This document shows positions 26,691 through 38,863 of a stretch of DNA of 64,000 nucleotides, piece after piece. The stretch spans positions 2,954,001 through 3,018,000 of the forward strand of contig JAFMOC010000011.1 of assembly GCA_019802505.1 (NCBI GenBank). Reading direction: 5' to 3'. The stretch comes from Corydoras sp. C115 (Eukaryota > Chordata > Actinopteri > Siluriformes > Callichthyidae). The translations under genes and the position numbers were made by a program. Positions within the stretch are counted from its first letter, which is position 1, and each line of letters begins with the position of its first letter. The notes below the pieces were generated by a model. It was given only the letters and a program-made list of their open reading frames with translations, was not told where the DNA came from and ran no database searches.

Positions 26691-27657
26691 TGCTGTCATA
26701 TTTATGTGCATTTCCATTTATGTTATGATATGTAATGATTTATAATAATGTTTTGTATATCATGCATTGAACTCCACATAGCAAAAAATATACTCCTCAT
26801 AGACACTTTATACTATGACATTTTTCCTCACATTCACATTTATCTTATTTACATATTACATGATGATAAAATTCGACATTACATATTCTGAGCCGTTAAT
26901 CTTATATCTTACAACATACATCGCTGCTATATCTAATATTTTATTTTATATTGCTGCTTTATTTTATATTTTACATTTTTTGTATTTTATTCTATAGGTA
27001 ATATTTAAATTTAAAAATTGTAATTTTACTTTTCGATACAAAAATTGCTTAGAGTAAAACTGTGTCATGAGCCACAATTTTGTTTCCTTTCATGTAACAC
27101 ATTTGATGCAAATGACAATAATTTCTCATTGAGTCCTTGATATTAAAGTTTTTAAAGCTTTAACGTTTTATAGCCAGCATCTAAAACTGAAAACTGGAAC
27201 ATTGGATTAATAATGAAAAAATCAAAAGCAGTTAACAGGAATGTTTTTCTACCAGATTTATTTCAACTCCTAAATTCTTGATTTTATTTTATGCATTGTG
27301 CACACGCATTGCAAATGCACATGCTCACATGCAACTAAATCCAGGGGCTAAGACAATATTTCACAGTCAAAATAAGCAGAGGCTTGCAATACTGATGCAT
27401 AGCTATTGGCATGAAGCTGTGGGTGTTGGTTCACTAAGGTGACCATTGACTTAGGAAAGCATTTTTAAATAGATGACATTAACAATATTTCACTGACTTT
27501 AACAATAGCTACATTATTTTTCCCAAAGCACTTACTGAAAAATTCACTGAAATATCAATAATTAATTCTAGATGCTTTAGAACTTTTCAACAGCAGACTA
27601 CGGGTGCATTTCTATTATCCCTTCCAAACTTTTGCAGTCAATATAACACATTTATGC

Positions 27658-27659
<2 letters not shown>

Positions 27660-27699
<40 letters not shown>
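27660..27699 (+). repeat. (AC)n microsatellite
   Basis: About 20 AC units. The 94-residue frame through it is not supported. Confidence 0.96.
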
Positions 27700-27702
<3 letters not shown>

Positions 27703-28799
27703 GCGTCCTTTCCCAGCACAGAGATTCTAAATTCCTTATAAGTGAACTGCCAGAATATAGTTTCATTTTAGGCTCATTTCAAATTGCTTGTCTGGAGAGT
27801 AAAAGTGCGATAGATAGGGAAAAGGAAAGAAACAGAGGGAGTAAAGAGCGAATGGGGTTACTATGTATGAATAATGAAGTGTCACAAATTTTCATCCTCA
27901 GATTTTTTAAAAAGCACGGAAAACACAGACATAACTAAAGAGTGTCAGTCTTATAACTCTAATGTTTCTCTCTTGCTCTTGCTCACTCTCTCACACACAC
28001 CCTACACTTACACACATCTAATGTAATACTTTAGCAGCACTGGACAAAAATATACATACAGAGAGATGGGTTTTCATTCCACCAGTGGACATTTTATATA
28101 TTTATTTATTCATCTACAGCAGGCAATTCACTTCTATATGTTCATGAAGTGAATATATATATATGGGTGTCTTTCATATTGCTATCACCCTTGCAGAAAT
28201 GCACTCCACTCCCCAAACCCAAAAAGACATTACCCAGAGTTGCTGTGTGTGGGAATGCAAATGCCTGAATCAGTTACACTGGACATTAAACAGACTTTAA
28301 CCCACTGACCAGATGAGTGGGTGTGACGTTTCTATTACGTGAAAGGAACAAACCAACAAATTTTTTAAACAAAAGAACATAAATGTATGCTGAAGAAAAC
28401 AGTTTTAATAAACACGAGAGAGGTGATGGGCAATAAATCAGATTTGTTTTTAAAAGTGCTTTTTTTTGGGTTCCAGCAATTATAAAAACATATTTCAGAA
28501 TGACTTCACATCCTTATTGTTTAGTTCAGCTTGAGCAAAATGAGAAAGTACAGTCACAAACTGAACAGGGTAACCTTCATGTGTACTAAATTAATTATAT
28601 ATCTGACCAGTGACAGTAGAACCTCGTACTGAACAGCCAGCCAAAATTAATGTGACTTTTTTAACAGATGATGTAATTTCAGACCTACTGAAGCAATGAG
28701 ACAATTTTGAACACTATTGTTTAGATACAACACTGCTTAAACATTGTATGTGCCAGGAAATGTTATATATCTATTTCACTCAATGTTTACTAAACACAG

Positions 28800-29029
28800 T
28801 ACCAGTCAAAACTTTGGACACGCCTTTTTTTTCTCTACTTATTGTCCATGTTATTAATTCCACTTACTGTAAAGACGGATTTTGTACTTCAACAAGTTCA
28901 GACTGTGGTCCATCTGTTTGTGGACTACACTACATACTGTCTTAGTCTCCTTTACTCTGTTTTAATAGTCAGAACCCCAATAGCAGTACCACAGAGCGGG
29001 TATTATTGGGTTGGTGCGTTATTCCTATC
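28800..29029 (+). mobile_element. Palindromic MITE, family B, single arm
   Basis: taccagtcaaaactttggac at the left, then ttattgtccatgttattaat, agaaccccaatagcagtacc and attcctatcc, matching 51208-51440. The second arm is missing. Confidence 0.75.
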
Positions 29030-29668
29030 CCATAAATCATTTTTACTTTTTGTAATCGATTTATTTAAAAAAAAAAAAAAAAAAAAAATATTTCAATTTA
29101 ATTTAAGTTTTGTTATGGTTAACTAATTGTGTTAACTAATTATGTTTTATTATTGACAAAAATAATTATTTCTGCCATAATCTCACAGTCTCACTATTAT
29201 CTTTGTCAGTTGGGACTGGTGTATAAATACATTTAAAGAGCCTGAGGACTGAGGTTTATAAGATTAACTGGCTACAAAATCACAATTTTGTACTTTTTGT
29301 GTAACGTTTTGCACGCTGGACACTGTACACTGCCCACCCCTTCTGGAATATTCACTATAGTAGGTGAAAATAGTCTCTGGGCCTCCAAAGTTTACATGTG
29401 AAAACAAAACTCCACTCTAAAACTTCACTCCTACTGCTGCATCTCCCACTCTTTCGTCTGAGGATGATCATGAGGTAATGCATGCTTTTTCAAAAAAGTT
29501 TTTAACCTTTTCTTTTCAATAACCTACTGCAGCATTGTACTGCGCAACCTGCCACTGTGTCCCTGAGGAAATACATTGCTGCATATTACCCTCAATCTAC
29601 AATACAATAAAAAAAATAGAAAATGGATTTACTTACAGAAACAGACAATGCAACGTGTGTACTAATAC

Positions 29669-29674
<6 letters not shown>

Positions 29675-29707
<33 letters not shown>

Positions 29708-29716
29708 GGGGGGGGG
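29675..29716 (+). repeat. (GT)n(G)n tract
   Basis: GT run followed by 12 or so G. Confidence 0.95.
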
Positions 29717-32700
29717 CAAACGTGTGCTGCCTACACTTCTATTTCAATACAAGCTTTTAGGATTGTAGGCAGAAATCTTGCAATACGAGTAAACTTTGCT
29801 ACTTCTGATTTCTCTCTCTCTCTCACGCTCTCTATCCAGTGCGAGCTAAATGAAAATGGAAATTAGTAACTTTAGGTTCAGTGTCCCTCTCCAACAAGCT
29901 GTGAAATGCTATGCTGCGCCTCTCTGTGTTAATGGCACTCTATTCATTTCATCATGCTTTTCTTTGAACTTAAAATTCAAAACTCAAAGGGAATGGGCTA
30001 ACAGAGAGTTTGTATTTAAATCTAATGGAATCTCTCTGGACAAGACTGGGTCAGCCACGCGACCGGTTTACAAATGAACTTCACGTTTGAGCACCTTTTC
30101 ATGGAGAAGAGAGGGCTTGCTTCACGAATTACAGAAAAGGCCCTTAAAGGTCTTTTAATCAAGATCTGATGTAGTGGCATTCAGCTTCCTTAGTGGAAAA
30201 GAGGCAGAGTTGATTCAATAGCTAGAAGATGTTAATGACCTACAGGGTAAGAGCACAGCATTGAACAACACCCCCCACTTACTTCGTTTCTCTTCATATT
30301 ACTTCTTCAAGCACATTTTTGGAAATACTCACAAATTCCCCTGCAATTTTTATTTAATTTTCTTTGTAAAATTAACAACTACATAATGTCCAGGATTCAT
30401 CTATGCTCCTTCTGTTGTCTGCAGTTACATGTGCAACTGCTTTCACAGTCATTTGTTTTTAAAGTGTGGTGTCAAATTACTAAAACAAATGTTCATGAAT
30501 TTGCTAAGCTTTGACCCCATAAATCCAGTCATCGCTTGCGTTTCCTCCGGTGGGGCTGTTGGGTGGAAACATGGCAAATAGAAACCAGGCGTATTTTAGC
30601 AGCATAGTTTTGGAGAGTTTACACAATGGTAAGCTTGCATCCAACTAAGCACACTGTTAGGGAAGACTATATGTCAACAAATAAAGCATTTCTGGATATT
30701 TCTGCAAACTTGGGGAGATTCCAACTAATAAGCTGGCTTTGGTGGTGGTGGGGTAGTTTCATTGAAACTAAAACTTTCTTGGGGAAAAATGGATTTTAAG
30801 AAAGAACATGAAAAAAACAATTTGGGTAACTTGGGAATTTGATTTGAGGAACTTTTTTTTTTACATTTTTCACGTAAAAATGGGTTTTAGAAATTTAAGT
30901 AGAAAGGTCCATATTCTAAAGAAAATACGAATGTAATTGTAGCGGGGCTGTAGGAGACAAAGTGCATAAGTATATCAAATCAATATGTTGAACGAGGTAA
31001 AAAGTTGGCATGACCAGGTAATAGGGTGTCTCTCGATCACTCTGTGATTTCACACAAATGGTTTGGCTGCAGCCATCTCAGACGAAATTTCGTCTTTATA
31101 GCTCAACAATTATGGGAGTACAAATATTACCGCTATGCCCTGTGAATGGGAATTTTGGCTTGGAAAAATGGAAATATCTTGAGAACAGTTCAAACCATTC
31201 CTTATCTGTATACAAGCAGTGGTGTCATCAATGAGCCCAATAATGTGTCGATAGTTTGAAAATTGCAGGAGAAGAAAGCTGGAAAATAAATATGCCATAT
31301 ATGGAAATATACATGACAATTTGTAAATATGCCATATATGGCAATCAAACTAATATTAAATATAATGACAGTGTTTGAGAAATTAAGTGTGGCAAATTTC
31401 GGAAACTGGATTTATGGGAACTTTAGCTGTTATTATTGCTCTTTTCTTTTCATTTAAGTCATGAACACATATTTGCTACGTTTTTTTTTTTGTATTTTCT
31501 TAATTAATCATGGTTAAGTATTCTGTAAAACTTTGGCTATGTGTAAACAGAATTTCTGCAAAAATGTTACTGTATTTTCTGGATGTTAGAATTGTGCTTG
31601 GAAAACACAGACAATTAAAACAACAAAAGCTGTACAGATGCATACCAGAACATGTTTAAAAAGTTTCTTCTTAACAGCAACTTTTTTGCAAGTATGTCAA
31701 AAAGCAAAATACTGATTAGATAAACAACACTGCTTTGTATGGAAGCTGTGCATATACACATGTGCCACATAACTACAGTCTTTAAAGGCAGTGGTAGTAA
31801 TTTTGCAGCTGTTGTTCATTGAGGTTAGGTTGGGAATGAAGGAATAGCCCCTTAAAATCTGGAGCTATTTTTAAAAAAAAAATGATATGAGGAGAAACAG
31901 GTATGTGAATTTGAAATGTACCGAAAAGAAAAATAACACAAGCAGAGTACCATAATGAAGGCCAGTGTTACTGTGGGCACAGAGTAGAGAAAAACACAAA
32001 AAGTCCTGATTGCGCAATGCATTTTTCTGTCATAGAACCAAAACTGGGTGACACTTTGGGTCCAAATGGAATATACACAATCCCAAATTTGTTTCGGGGT
32101 TTCATTTAATAAGGGCAATAGAGGAGCCTGGCTACAATCTAATCAAACAAGCTGCTGTTTCTAGAAGTGAATGGTGTCTTCAGACTCAATGTTGTGATCA
32201 GACAAGGCAAGGCCAGCATGGAGGCCAGCTCCAATCAAAGCTTTAGGCTGTTCATTCATTCATTCATTCATTCATATACAGTGAACATTGACACTAATGG
32301 CAGGGTTTCCCCCACCAAAGGCATTTAATCTGTCCACTTTATCTGGCCATGTAGAGTAAATGTCACGGCTTCAGACAAGACAGAATACCACCAAGCCTCT
32401 TGTTTAGGCACAACAACAGAGGCACTTTAGAAGATGAGGCCAGTTTATCTGTGTCATCCTCAATCATTTAAGATGTCAGCTGCTAGATCGAATTTTAGGC
32501 ATTAGGGATTAGATTTCGACTGCCATTGATCCTTATTGAGCCATCCATCCATCAAGGTACTGCTCCTTTTGAATGAATATCATTCTGATAAAGGGTCCAC
32601 TACAGAAACTCTCTCTCTCTCTCTCTCTATCTATCTCCCTCTCGTGTTCTTTCAAACACACATGCACACACGAATCAAAAATGTATTCTGAATTATGTGA

Positions 32701-33090
32701 TTTTTTTCAAGCTTAGAACAGTTGTGCAGTGATGAAGGACCTACATTTGATTCATGGAATGACCACCTGAATCCTTGCAGTTTAACGTTTGCATATGTTT
32801 CCCAGAAATGTGTAAAGGTGTTAATTTGTTATTTGTGCATCCGCACTATGATGGACTCGCAACCTGTCCTAGGTATCTACCCATCTTTCACTTAATTAAT
32901 ATTGGGATAGGCTCCAGCAGTAACAGAATCCTTAATGAGAATTATCATCATTGAAAAAGAATACAATTATTTTTACAAACACACACAAACACAAAATGTT
33001 TTGTGAGTCCTTTTACCAATAAAGCTGAAGTATGCCTATATCAAAACCTGTTTATAATTTAAGCAACACATGTAATTGTTAAACTAATTA
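29717..33090. other. Unique non-coding sequence within the agrn intron
   Basis: No exon or known transposon recognised. Contains (ATTC)5 at about 32250-32274 and (CT)n/(ATCT)n at 32608-32636. The minus-strand frame at 31852-32118 has no recognisable similarity. Confidence 0.4.
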
Positions 33091-33099
33091 ACGCTGATT

Positions 33100-33481
33100 T
33101 TTTGTGGTAAAACATTTCTTTATCAGTGCTCATCAAGGTCCTCATCAACTACACTGGTTACTCATCTCACGCTGTATTCAATTTAAAGTCCTCCGTCTAA
33201 CTTATAAATGTCTTAATGGACAGGCTCATGTCTACCTATCATCACTCTATCTATTGTTGGTGGGATCTTATAGTGTAATAGCATCAAAATTGTGAAATGC
33301 CCTACCTCAGGCTATACGCAACTGCCCTTATTTTTCTCACTTCAAAACTCAACTCAAAACCCATCTATTTTCCGAATAATTCCACACACCCCTTCTGTCA
33401 TAATTAGTTTTTTATATTACTATTCTTCTTCTTTGTAAAGCATACTTGGGTTTTAAAAAGGAGCTATATAAGTCAAACAAT

Positions 33482-33537
<56 letters not shown>

Positions 33538-33540
33538 ATT
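33100..33540 (+). repeat. L2-like LINE 3' end with (TTA)n tail
   Basis: Translates to LHWLLISRCIQFKVLRLTYK and LNGQAHVYLSSL, a typical reverse-transcriptase C-terminal region of L2/CR1-group LINEs. It is followed by Ser/Phe-rich remnants, a short 3' UTR (ggagctatataagtc) and (TTA)n at 33484-33535. 5'-truncated and frameshifted. Confidence 0.8.
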
Positions 33541-33606
33541 ATTGTGACATCCATACACACATATACATACACACAAATCAGCAATAGTAAAAAAAAAGTG
33601 ACCTAC

Positions 33607-33769
33607 AGTTGTTGAGGAAAAGAAGCACAGCGAAACCCAGTGTAGATGTGGCCAACAGTATTAGACAAATGTTGCAAGGGATCATAAAGTAGCGCACCAC
33701 CAGTGAGACCTTGTGCTGGTACATGCGGTCCCGCTCGGGCCGTGGCGTCGGGTAGTGACAGCTGGTCAT
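33607..33769 (-). CDS. agrn: Agrin, first coding exon of the transmembrane (short N-terminus) isoform
   Basis: This exon encodes 54 residues plus one base of the next codon. Agrin is a large heparan sulfate proteoglycan that organises synapses; the TM isoform is a type II membrane protein of neurons, with its N-terminus in the cytosol. Residues 1-29 are a short basic cytosolic stretch (MTSCHYPTPRPERDR...), and about 29-52 form the signal anchor containing VRYFMIPCNICLILLATS, which I recognise as the near-invariant anchor of vertebrate TM-agrin. The ATG at 33769 is the first in frame after an in-frame stop at 33860-33862 and has A at -3. A second in-frame ATG at 33724 has a poorer context. The donor is the minus-strand gtaggt at 33606-33601, leaving phase 1. 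A competing donor two codons on (gtcact) would put a stop in the next exon. The first TM-agrin residues differ from mammals, as expected for the variable cytosolic tail. Confidence 0.93.
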
Positions 33770-35400
33770 ACTCCAGTCCACACTTCCCCCTGTGTACGCC
33801 ACTCTGAGAACGTAGAGGACACTCTCGGGGCAAAAAATCAAAAACTTAAACTCTGGTCGTCACTTTGGATAAAAACCGATCTGGAGATTTTTTGGAAACA
33901 CAGCAGAAAATAGATCTCCAGGTGATACATCATGGTCATGAATAAAATCCAAACACAGAGATGTTGGTCCTACTGCCCTGCCATTTTCCCCACAGGTTTA
34001 CACTTTTCCGAAAAAAAATTTCACTGGAATAAATAGGGCTACTCTCTACATGGCATCAGTTCTGCACTTTGCGCTTTAAATCCAAACATGACACGGCAGC
34101 CTGGTGAATCAGTAATCAAAAGTCCAGAACTTTTTTTCCCTTCTTTTTTAACAGGCTGAGTAAGAGATGACAAATAAGCTTTTTTGGTCTTTCTGATTAT
34201 CACCACGCCCTCAGATGACGTGCCGCCTGCCTTTGGCAAAGTACAAGTGCCAGGTTGAGCTCGGGTGGCACGTGTCAGTCTTGGCTGCTGCTCCTCGAGC
34301 AGAGCATCAAGCGAGTGGTTAAACTTGGCGACTACAGTTGAAACCTCCGGCCAACGGTCCACACATGTTTACGCGGAATCCAGCACACCCACCAATAAAC
34401 AAGCATGAAACCCACACTCGCCCACTGAGTGGGAGCACAGCTGGTCCGGCAGCGAGAGCACTGGATGCAACCTGCTTACACTGAATGAAAGGATGAATGC
34501 AAAAGAGGGCTAGTTATCAAGAAGAGGTGCACGCTTTAGTTCAGCCTTATTTCTGAAGAAGACCCAGCAGGATCCTTTGGAATTGTTTTTATTATTCATA
34601 AAACAAAGCTTTTCCACACTACTCCTTGCTCACTCTTTCTGAAGTGTCTCCTACAAATCTGCGCTCACGCTTCCGATTTTCTGCACATGTCCTACGCTGC
34701 GATCCAGCTGATCCGGCTAGAGCAATCATCGCTGATCAATTAAACCTCCTCGGCAAGCGGTGTTCATGTCAAGAGATTCCTTCAGGCAGCACGTAGTATG
34801 TGAGAATTAATGTCCACTCCGTTTAAAAGCCCAGAGAAAGCAGCTCCGACCAGCGACTGGCACAACAATCATTTGCATGAGCAAGGAGTTCAGGAAAAAA
34901 AAGAAAATGAAATATAAACCATAAAAGAAGGCATACAAGCGATGGGAACTTGGTGGAGGCTAAGCACATGCACGCGTTGGTTATTCCAAGTGTCTCTGCT
35001 GGCAACGGTGCTCAGCACGCTCTCGCTGCCTCGACTGGAGAAGACAGCGAGTGGGGGAGCGCACAAATGTCTAACAAAGACAGAGGGGAGGGGGAGAGGA
35101 AAAGAGGGAGGGGAAAAAAACGAGCGAGTATAAAAGCTAAGAAGAATACATCGGAGTGATTTGGCGTAGTGGGGTCAACAGAGCAAAAGACAAAAGACCA
35201 GCCAGGCCAAATAACTCTTCAACTCATCCGGCAGCATTAGGTTGATGTGAGGACCAAAAAGTCTTACAAGTCTTGCAATCTCAACTGAGGAAAGCAACAA
35301 ATTTGAGCCGTCTGGGTCCAGGACTTTTTTTCCCCCCAGCATTTTGATTTCATTTTGAACTTCAGTTTTTATACAAATGTACACAATTACATTTTATTGG
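33770..35400 (-). promoter_or_regulatory. agrn: Probable 5' leader and alternative promoter of TM-agrin
   Basis: Sequence upstream of the TM-agrin ATG is visibly richer in CpG than its surroundings, especially 34190-34380 and 34660-35110. It contains a CACGTG E-box at 34269-34274 and a TGACGTG CRE-like site at 34216-34222. On the minus strand a TATAAAAA lies at 35373-35366; on the plus strand a TATAAAAG lies near 35127. Neither proves a start site. The leader nearest the ATG has an in-frame stop at 33860-33862. No SINE is present from 33.6 to 35.9 kb, unlike most of the window. That this is a separate promoter for the short isoform is inference from known agrin gene structure; the transcription start cannot be placed from sequence. 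Confidence 0.45.
33857..33882 (+). repeat. Possible LINE-type tail relic in the TM-agrin leader
   Basis: gtcactttggataaa is identical over 15 bases to the tail at 18788 and is followed by a similar atctg. It lies 88-113 nt upstream of the TM-agrin ATG and contributes the in-frame stop. Could be chance. Confidence 0.3.
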
Positions 35401-35965
35401 AGTAAAAACTCTCACAGATTAAAGACACTTTAGTTGAAATTAAACGCTATCGATGATTCATGTTCTCGTGACACCATACCACATGGTTGTCTGTGTGTCA
35501 TACTGTGAATAATAAATAGGAAAAAAGAAAAAACAGTACAGATATGAATATTCATCAGAACTGGCAGACGATCAGTGGAAAATGTGGTTCTAATCCATAA
35601 AATTATTTCAATAGCTTTCTGCAGTCTACCTATATTTTATGAACAAAATAATGAGGTCAAGAGCAAAAAGTGGCAAAGCCACAATTTTAAAACACCCACC
35701 CATTGATGCACACTGACACCACTAGTGAATGTGCACCAATATGCCAGTATTTTGCGTCAATTATTTATGCTTGCTTATCCTCCCCCACTGCAGCCTCAGC
35801 CACACATCTTTCTAAGCACTCAAAAACCCACACACATGATTATAGTACTAATAATAAAATTATTACCAATGGAATCTTCAAAATTGTAACTAAGTAAGTC
35901 TATGTATACTCTGGACACTTTACGTCCAGATTTCTTTTTTTTGCTATGGCTCTGTCATTGTTAAT
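35401..35965. other. AT-rich non-coding sequence upstream of the TM-agrin promoter region
   Basis: No feature recognised. Confidence 0.4.
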
Positions 35966-36008
35966 ATATATATATATGCAATATAACATAAATATTTACA
36001 GAGGTATA

Positions 36009-36009
36009 T

Positions 36010-36101
<92 letters not shown>
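36009..36101. repeat. Compound microsatellite (CA)n(TA)n
   Basis: About 19 bp CA then about 73 bp TA. Confidence 0.98.
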
Positions 36102-36103
<2 letters not shown>

Positions 36104-36126
36104 TCAAGAATCCTTCAGTTACAGAT

Positions 36127-36720
36127 TCAGGGGGTTCCGCTACACCTACCACAACACATGAGGTCGGCTAGTTCTAGCAACAGGCCTGTGAGTTCACACA
36201 CCAGCTGGAGCCTACACAACACTGTCTGCTCCATCCATCTCTGTTCAGAATGCAAGTGAACAAACGAGCAAGCAAAGACAAATGGTACCGTTTTGCCATT
36301 CTGAAAAACGATAATGAAAAAGAGAAAAGTCCAGAAGAGGGCACCACTTTGTGGCATTTTCTCGCACCGGTTGTGTCGGGACACAAATCAGCTTTCTCAT
36401 TTAACTTCAAAGCTCTCTGTAATGCATCTTTAATGTATGCTCTATCTAAGAAGGTTAACATCTCTCTTAGGGCGCTCACAGCTGGCAAGTTCCATTACTG
36501 CACCGGAGAAGAGCCTGTCTGCTTCCTGTGCTACATGACGGACAGCCTCGAGATCGCGCCTCTCCGTTTTCACACTCATCTCGGCACGTCCCTGGCATGA
36601 TGCATGTCCCTGTTTCCGGGACGACAGCGGAGAGACGAGACGTATCAGTCCATGTCGTCCAGATCAAGACTAGAGGGGGTGTAAAGGGCAATAGCTCGGT
36701 GATCAAATGTAAATGGAAGT
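36127..36720. other. Higher-GC unique segment with overlapping open frames, function unknown
   Basis: A 116-codon plus-strand frame (36250-36600) and minus-strand frames overlap here. The translations match nothing I know. No splice sites frame them convincingly and no known repeat is present. It could be a conserved regulatory segment, an unrecognised exon or chance. Confidence 0.25.
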
Positions 36721-36847
36721 AGGCATCGCAAACATTGAGCCAGTTAGAAGTGTAAGAAATTATTACAAGCTTTATAAATTCATATATCTGAATTCAGTTT
36801 GCTGTCACATATTTATATAAAAATGTTTTTACTTATTGATTACATAT

Positions 36848-37157
36848 AGGGCTTAGCATGATCGCTTCTCAGCGCTGGGGATTCCAGGTTCAAATCGCGA
36901 TCTGGGTGGGGTTTCCATGTTCTCTTTGTGTCCATATGGATATCCTCTGGGTTCTCTGGTTGCCTCCCACAGTTTAAAAACATGGATTCAAGGTAAATTG
37001 AATGCTCTAAATTGCCCCACATAGTGTGTGTTTGTGTGTGCGTCTGTCTGAGTGAGTGTGCTTAGCGATAGATCTTCCCAGCACCCAAAACGTTCTCCCC
37101 TGGATGGGCATGGGGAACCCCCCCTGTGATTCTAGTAGAGGATTAAGCGGAAGATTA
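36848..37157 (+). repeat. tRNA-derived SINE, family A, forward copy, 5' end missing
   Basis: Starts inside the A box (gcttagcatgatcgcttctc), B box aggttcaaatcg, ends gattaagcggaagattac. Confidence 0.92.
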
Positions 37158-37179
37158 CTGTTTAAAGCTCAGAACCTCA

Positions 37180-37420
37180 ACGGTTGCTCATTCGAATGAA
37201 ATATAAGGGAAGTCGGAAGACAAAAATGAGTTAGTGCTTCCCGCAGCTTTGGAGTAGGTAGTATGCATATGTCGGAGCGATTTTGAAAAATAGAACAAAA
37301 AAGTGCCAATATAAACACATTAATTGATACCCTTGCAGAAATATTACTGCAACAAATCGTCGGCTGTATAATCGATGCATTAATTCAAATTGATTGATAT
37401 TTACAACCCTACCACACAGA
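37180..37420 (-). mobile_element. Possible hAT-like transposon end
   Basis: Read on the minus strand it begins tagggttgtaaatatcaatc, then tcgattatacagccgac. A TAGGG-type start followed by repeated ATCAAT-like motifs resembles hAT ends, but no partner end or target duplication was found. Confidence 0.35.
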
Positions 37421-37798
37421 TTGGGATCTGAGGAAATGTTAACTAGTTTAGTCAAGTTTAAACAAAAAGTCACTTTCAGTGATTCTGATAAGGAACTTCA
37501 CTTGTCTGGCAAAGTTTTACATGAAAAGATTGAGTGTTTCTGTGGATTGAGTCAGGTTCAGAAAAAGGCCTTGCTCACGATTGATCTTTTTAAATTCAGA
37601 GACGTTCAGGTCAGGACTGGAGTTCTTCTACATGTCGTCATTTTTCTATTACTGCTTTCCGGTTTACATTCCTATTACGAGTTACACTGCACAGTGAAGC
37701 TCCCTGCATCACTCATTTTGAACTTTCTCCTGAGCAGATCTAATGCACCGCAGCTCTGTTCATCACAGGTTGAGACGCACATTAAGAATACTGTATGA
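37394..37798 (+). other. 134-codon open frame, unrecognised
   Basis: The longest uninterrupted non-repeat frame apart from Tc1. It contains a hydrophobic run (HVVIFLLLLSGL) and the acidic/basic stretch SDSDKELHLSGKVLHEKIE. No family recognised; it abuts a possible transposon end, so a transposon ORF remnant or chance is likelier than a host gene. Confidence 0.2.
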
Positions 37799-38028
37799 CT
37801 GAGAAGGAATGCAAAATGTAGTATTACAGCATGTTGCACTGAGCTACATCGTTTCAATGGAAATGTGCCAAATGTCAAACCATGAATATATCGACTTTGT
37901 ATATGACCCAGTTATACTGGAAACAAGAAAAAAAAAAGATCTTAAACAGACTTTCCTCAAACAAATATTTGCCCTCACTTGACTGAAAGGCAATAAATTT
38001 AAAAGGGTCCAGAATTGTAAACACTAGC

Positions 38029-38816
38029 TACACCAAATGCCAAAAGTATTCGCTCACCTGCCTTGACTCACATATGAGCTTAAGTAACATCCTATTCCTA
38101 ATCCATAGGGTTTAATATGACGTTGGTCCACCCTTTACAGCTAGAACAGAACTCTTATGGGAAGGCTGTCCACAAGGTTTAGGAGTGCGTTTATGGGAAT
38201 TTTTGACTATTCTTTGTGAGGTCACACAATGATATTGAACGGGAAGGTCTGGCTCTCAGTCTCCGCTCTAATTAATTCCAAAGATGTTCGGGTTAAGGAC
38301 AGGACTCTGTGCAGGCCAGTCAAGTTCATCCACACCAGACTCTGTGTCTTTATGGACCTTACTTTGTGCACTGGTGCACAGTCACGTTGGAAGAGGAAGG
38401 GGCCAGCTCCAAACTGTTCCCACAAAGTTGGGAGCATGGAATTGTCCAAAATGTCTTGATATGCATTCAGAGTTCCTTTCACTGGAACTAAGGGGCCAAG
38501 CACAGCTCCTGAAAAAACACCACACCATAATCCCCCTCCACCAAACTTTACACTTGGCACAATGCGGTCAGACAAGTACTGTTCTCCTGACAACCTCCAA
38601 ACCCAGACTCGTCCATCAAATTCGTCAGATGGAGAAGGACACATGAACTTTGGAGTTCTGTAGTGATTGACTCTGCAAAGAGTTGGAGGCCTCTTCGCAC
38701 TATGTGCATCGGCATCTGCTGACCCCGCTCCATCAGTTTACATGGACTACCACTTCATGGCTGAGTTGCTGTCGTTTCCAAACACCTGATTCTGATAATT
38801 TGGATGGGTGAGCACA

Positions 38817-38817
<1 letters not shown>
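38029..38817 (-). mobile_element. Tc1/mariner transposon, decayed and internally deleted
   Basis: The left terminal repeat reads gccaaaagtattcgctcacc at 38039-38058. The right end keeps only ggtgagcacata before SINE-like sequence. The element is about half the 1.5 kb typical of the group. It encodes the transposase on the minus strand and is a widespread teleost Tc1 family. Confidence 0.92.
38222..38644 (-). pseudogene. Tc1-type transposase pseudogene (central and C-terminal part)
   Basis: A 140-codon minus-strand frame with VKGTLNAYQDILDNSMLPTL and FLFQRDCAPVHK, the region around the second catalytic Asp of the DD34E triad. The stretch after VHK is frameshifted: the usual SPDLNPIE becomes SLTRTSLE, and the C-terminal part is lost. 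The N-terminal DNA-binding domain is largely deleted; only short fragments remain at 38640-38770. Not functional. Confidence 0.9.

Positions 38818-38818
<1 letters not shown>

Positions 38819-38863
<45 letters not shown>

Larger units (their letters stand above)
26019..33606 (-). other. agrn: agrn intron between TM exon and microexon
   Basis: About 7.6 kb, bounded by the donor at 33606 and the acceptor ending at 26019. It contains only light repeat load: a hairpin-core fragment, a MITE arm, an L2-like end and microsatellites. No other exon was recognised. Confidence 0.8.

Noticed and set aside
33770..33841. Longer N-terminus for TM-agrin starting at 33841
   Set aside because: The start would be TTG. 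The first in-frame ATG is at 33769 and its length suits known TM-agrin.
34039..34362. 107-codon minus-strand frame upstream of the TM-agrin ATG
   Set aside because: It begins with GTG, not ATG, ends before the TM exon and matches nothing; best read as leader or promoter sequence.
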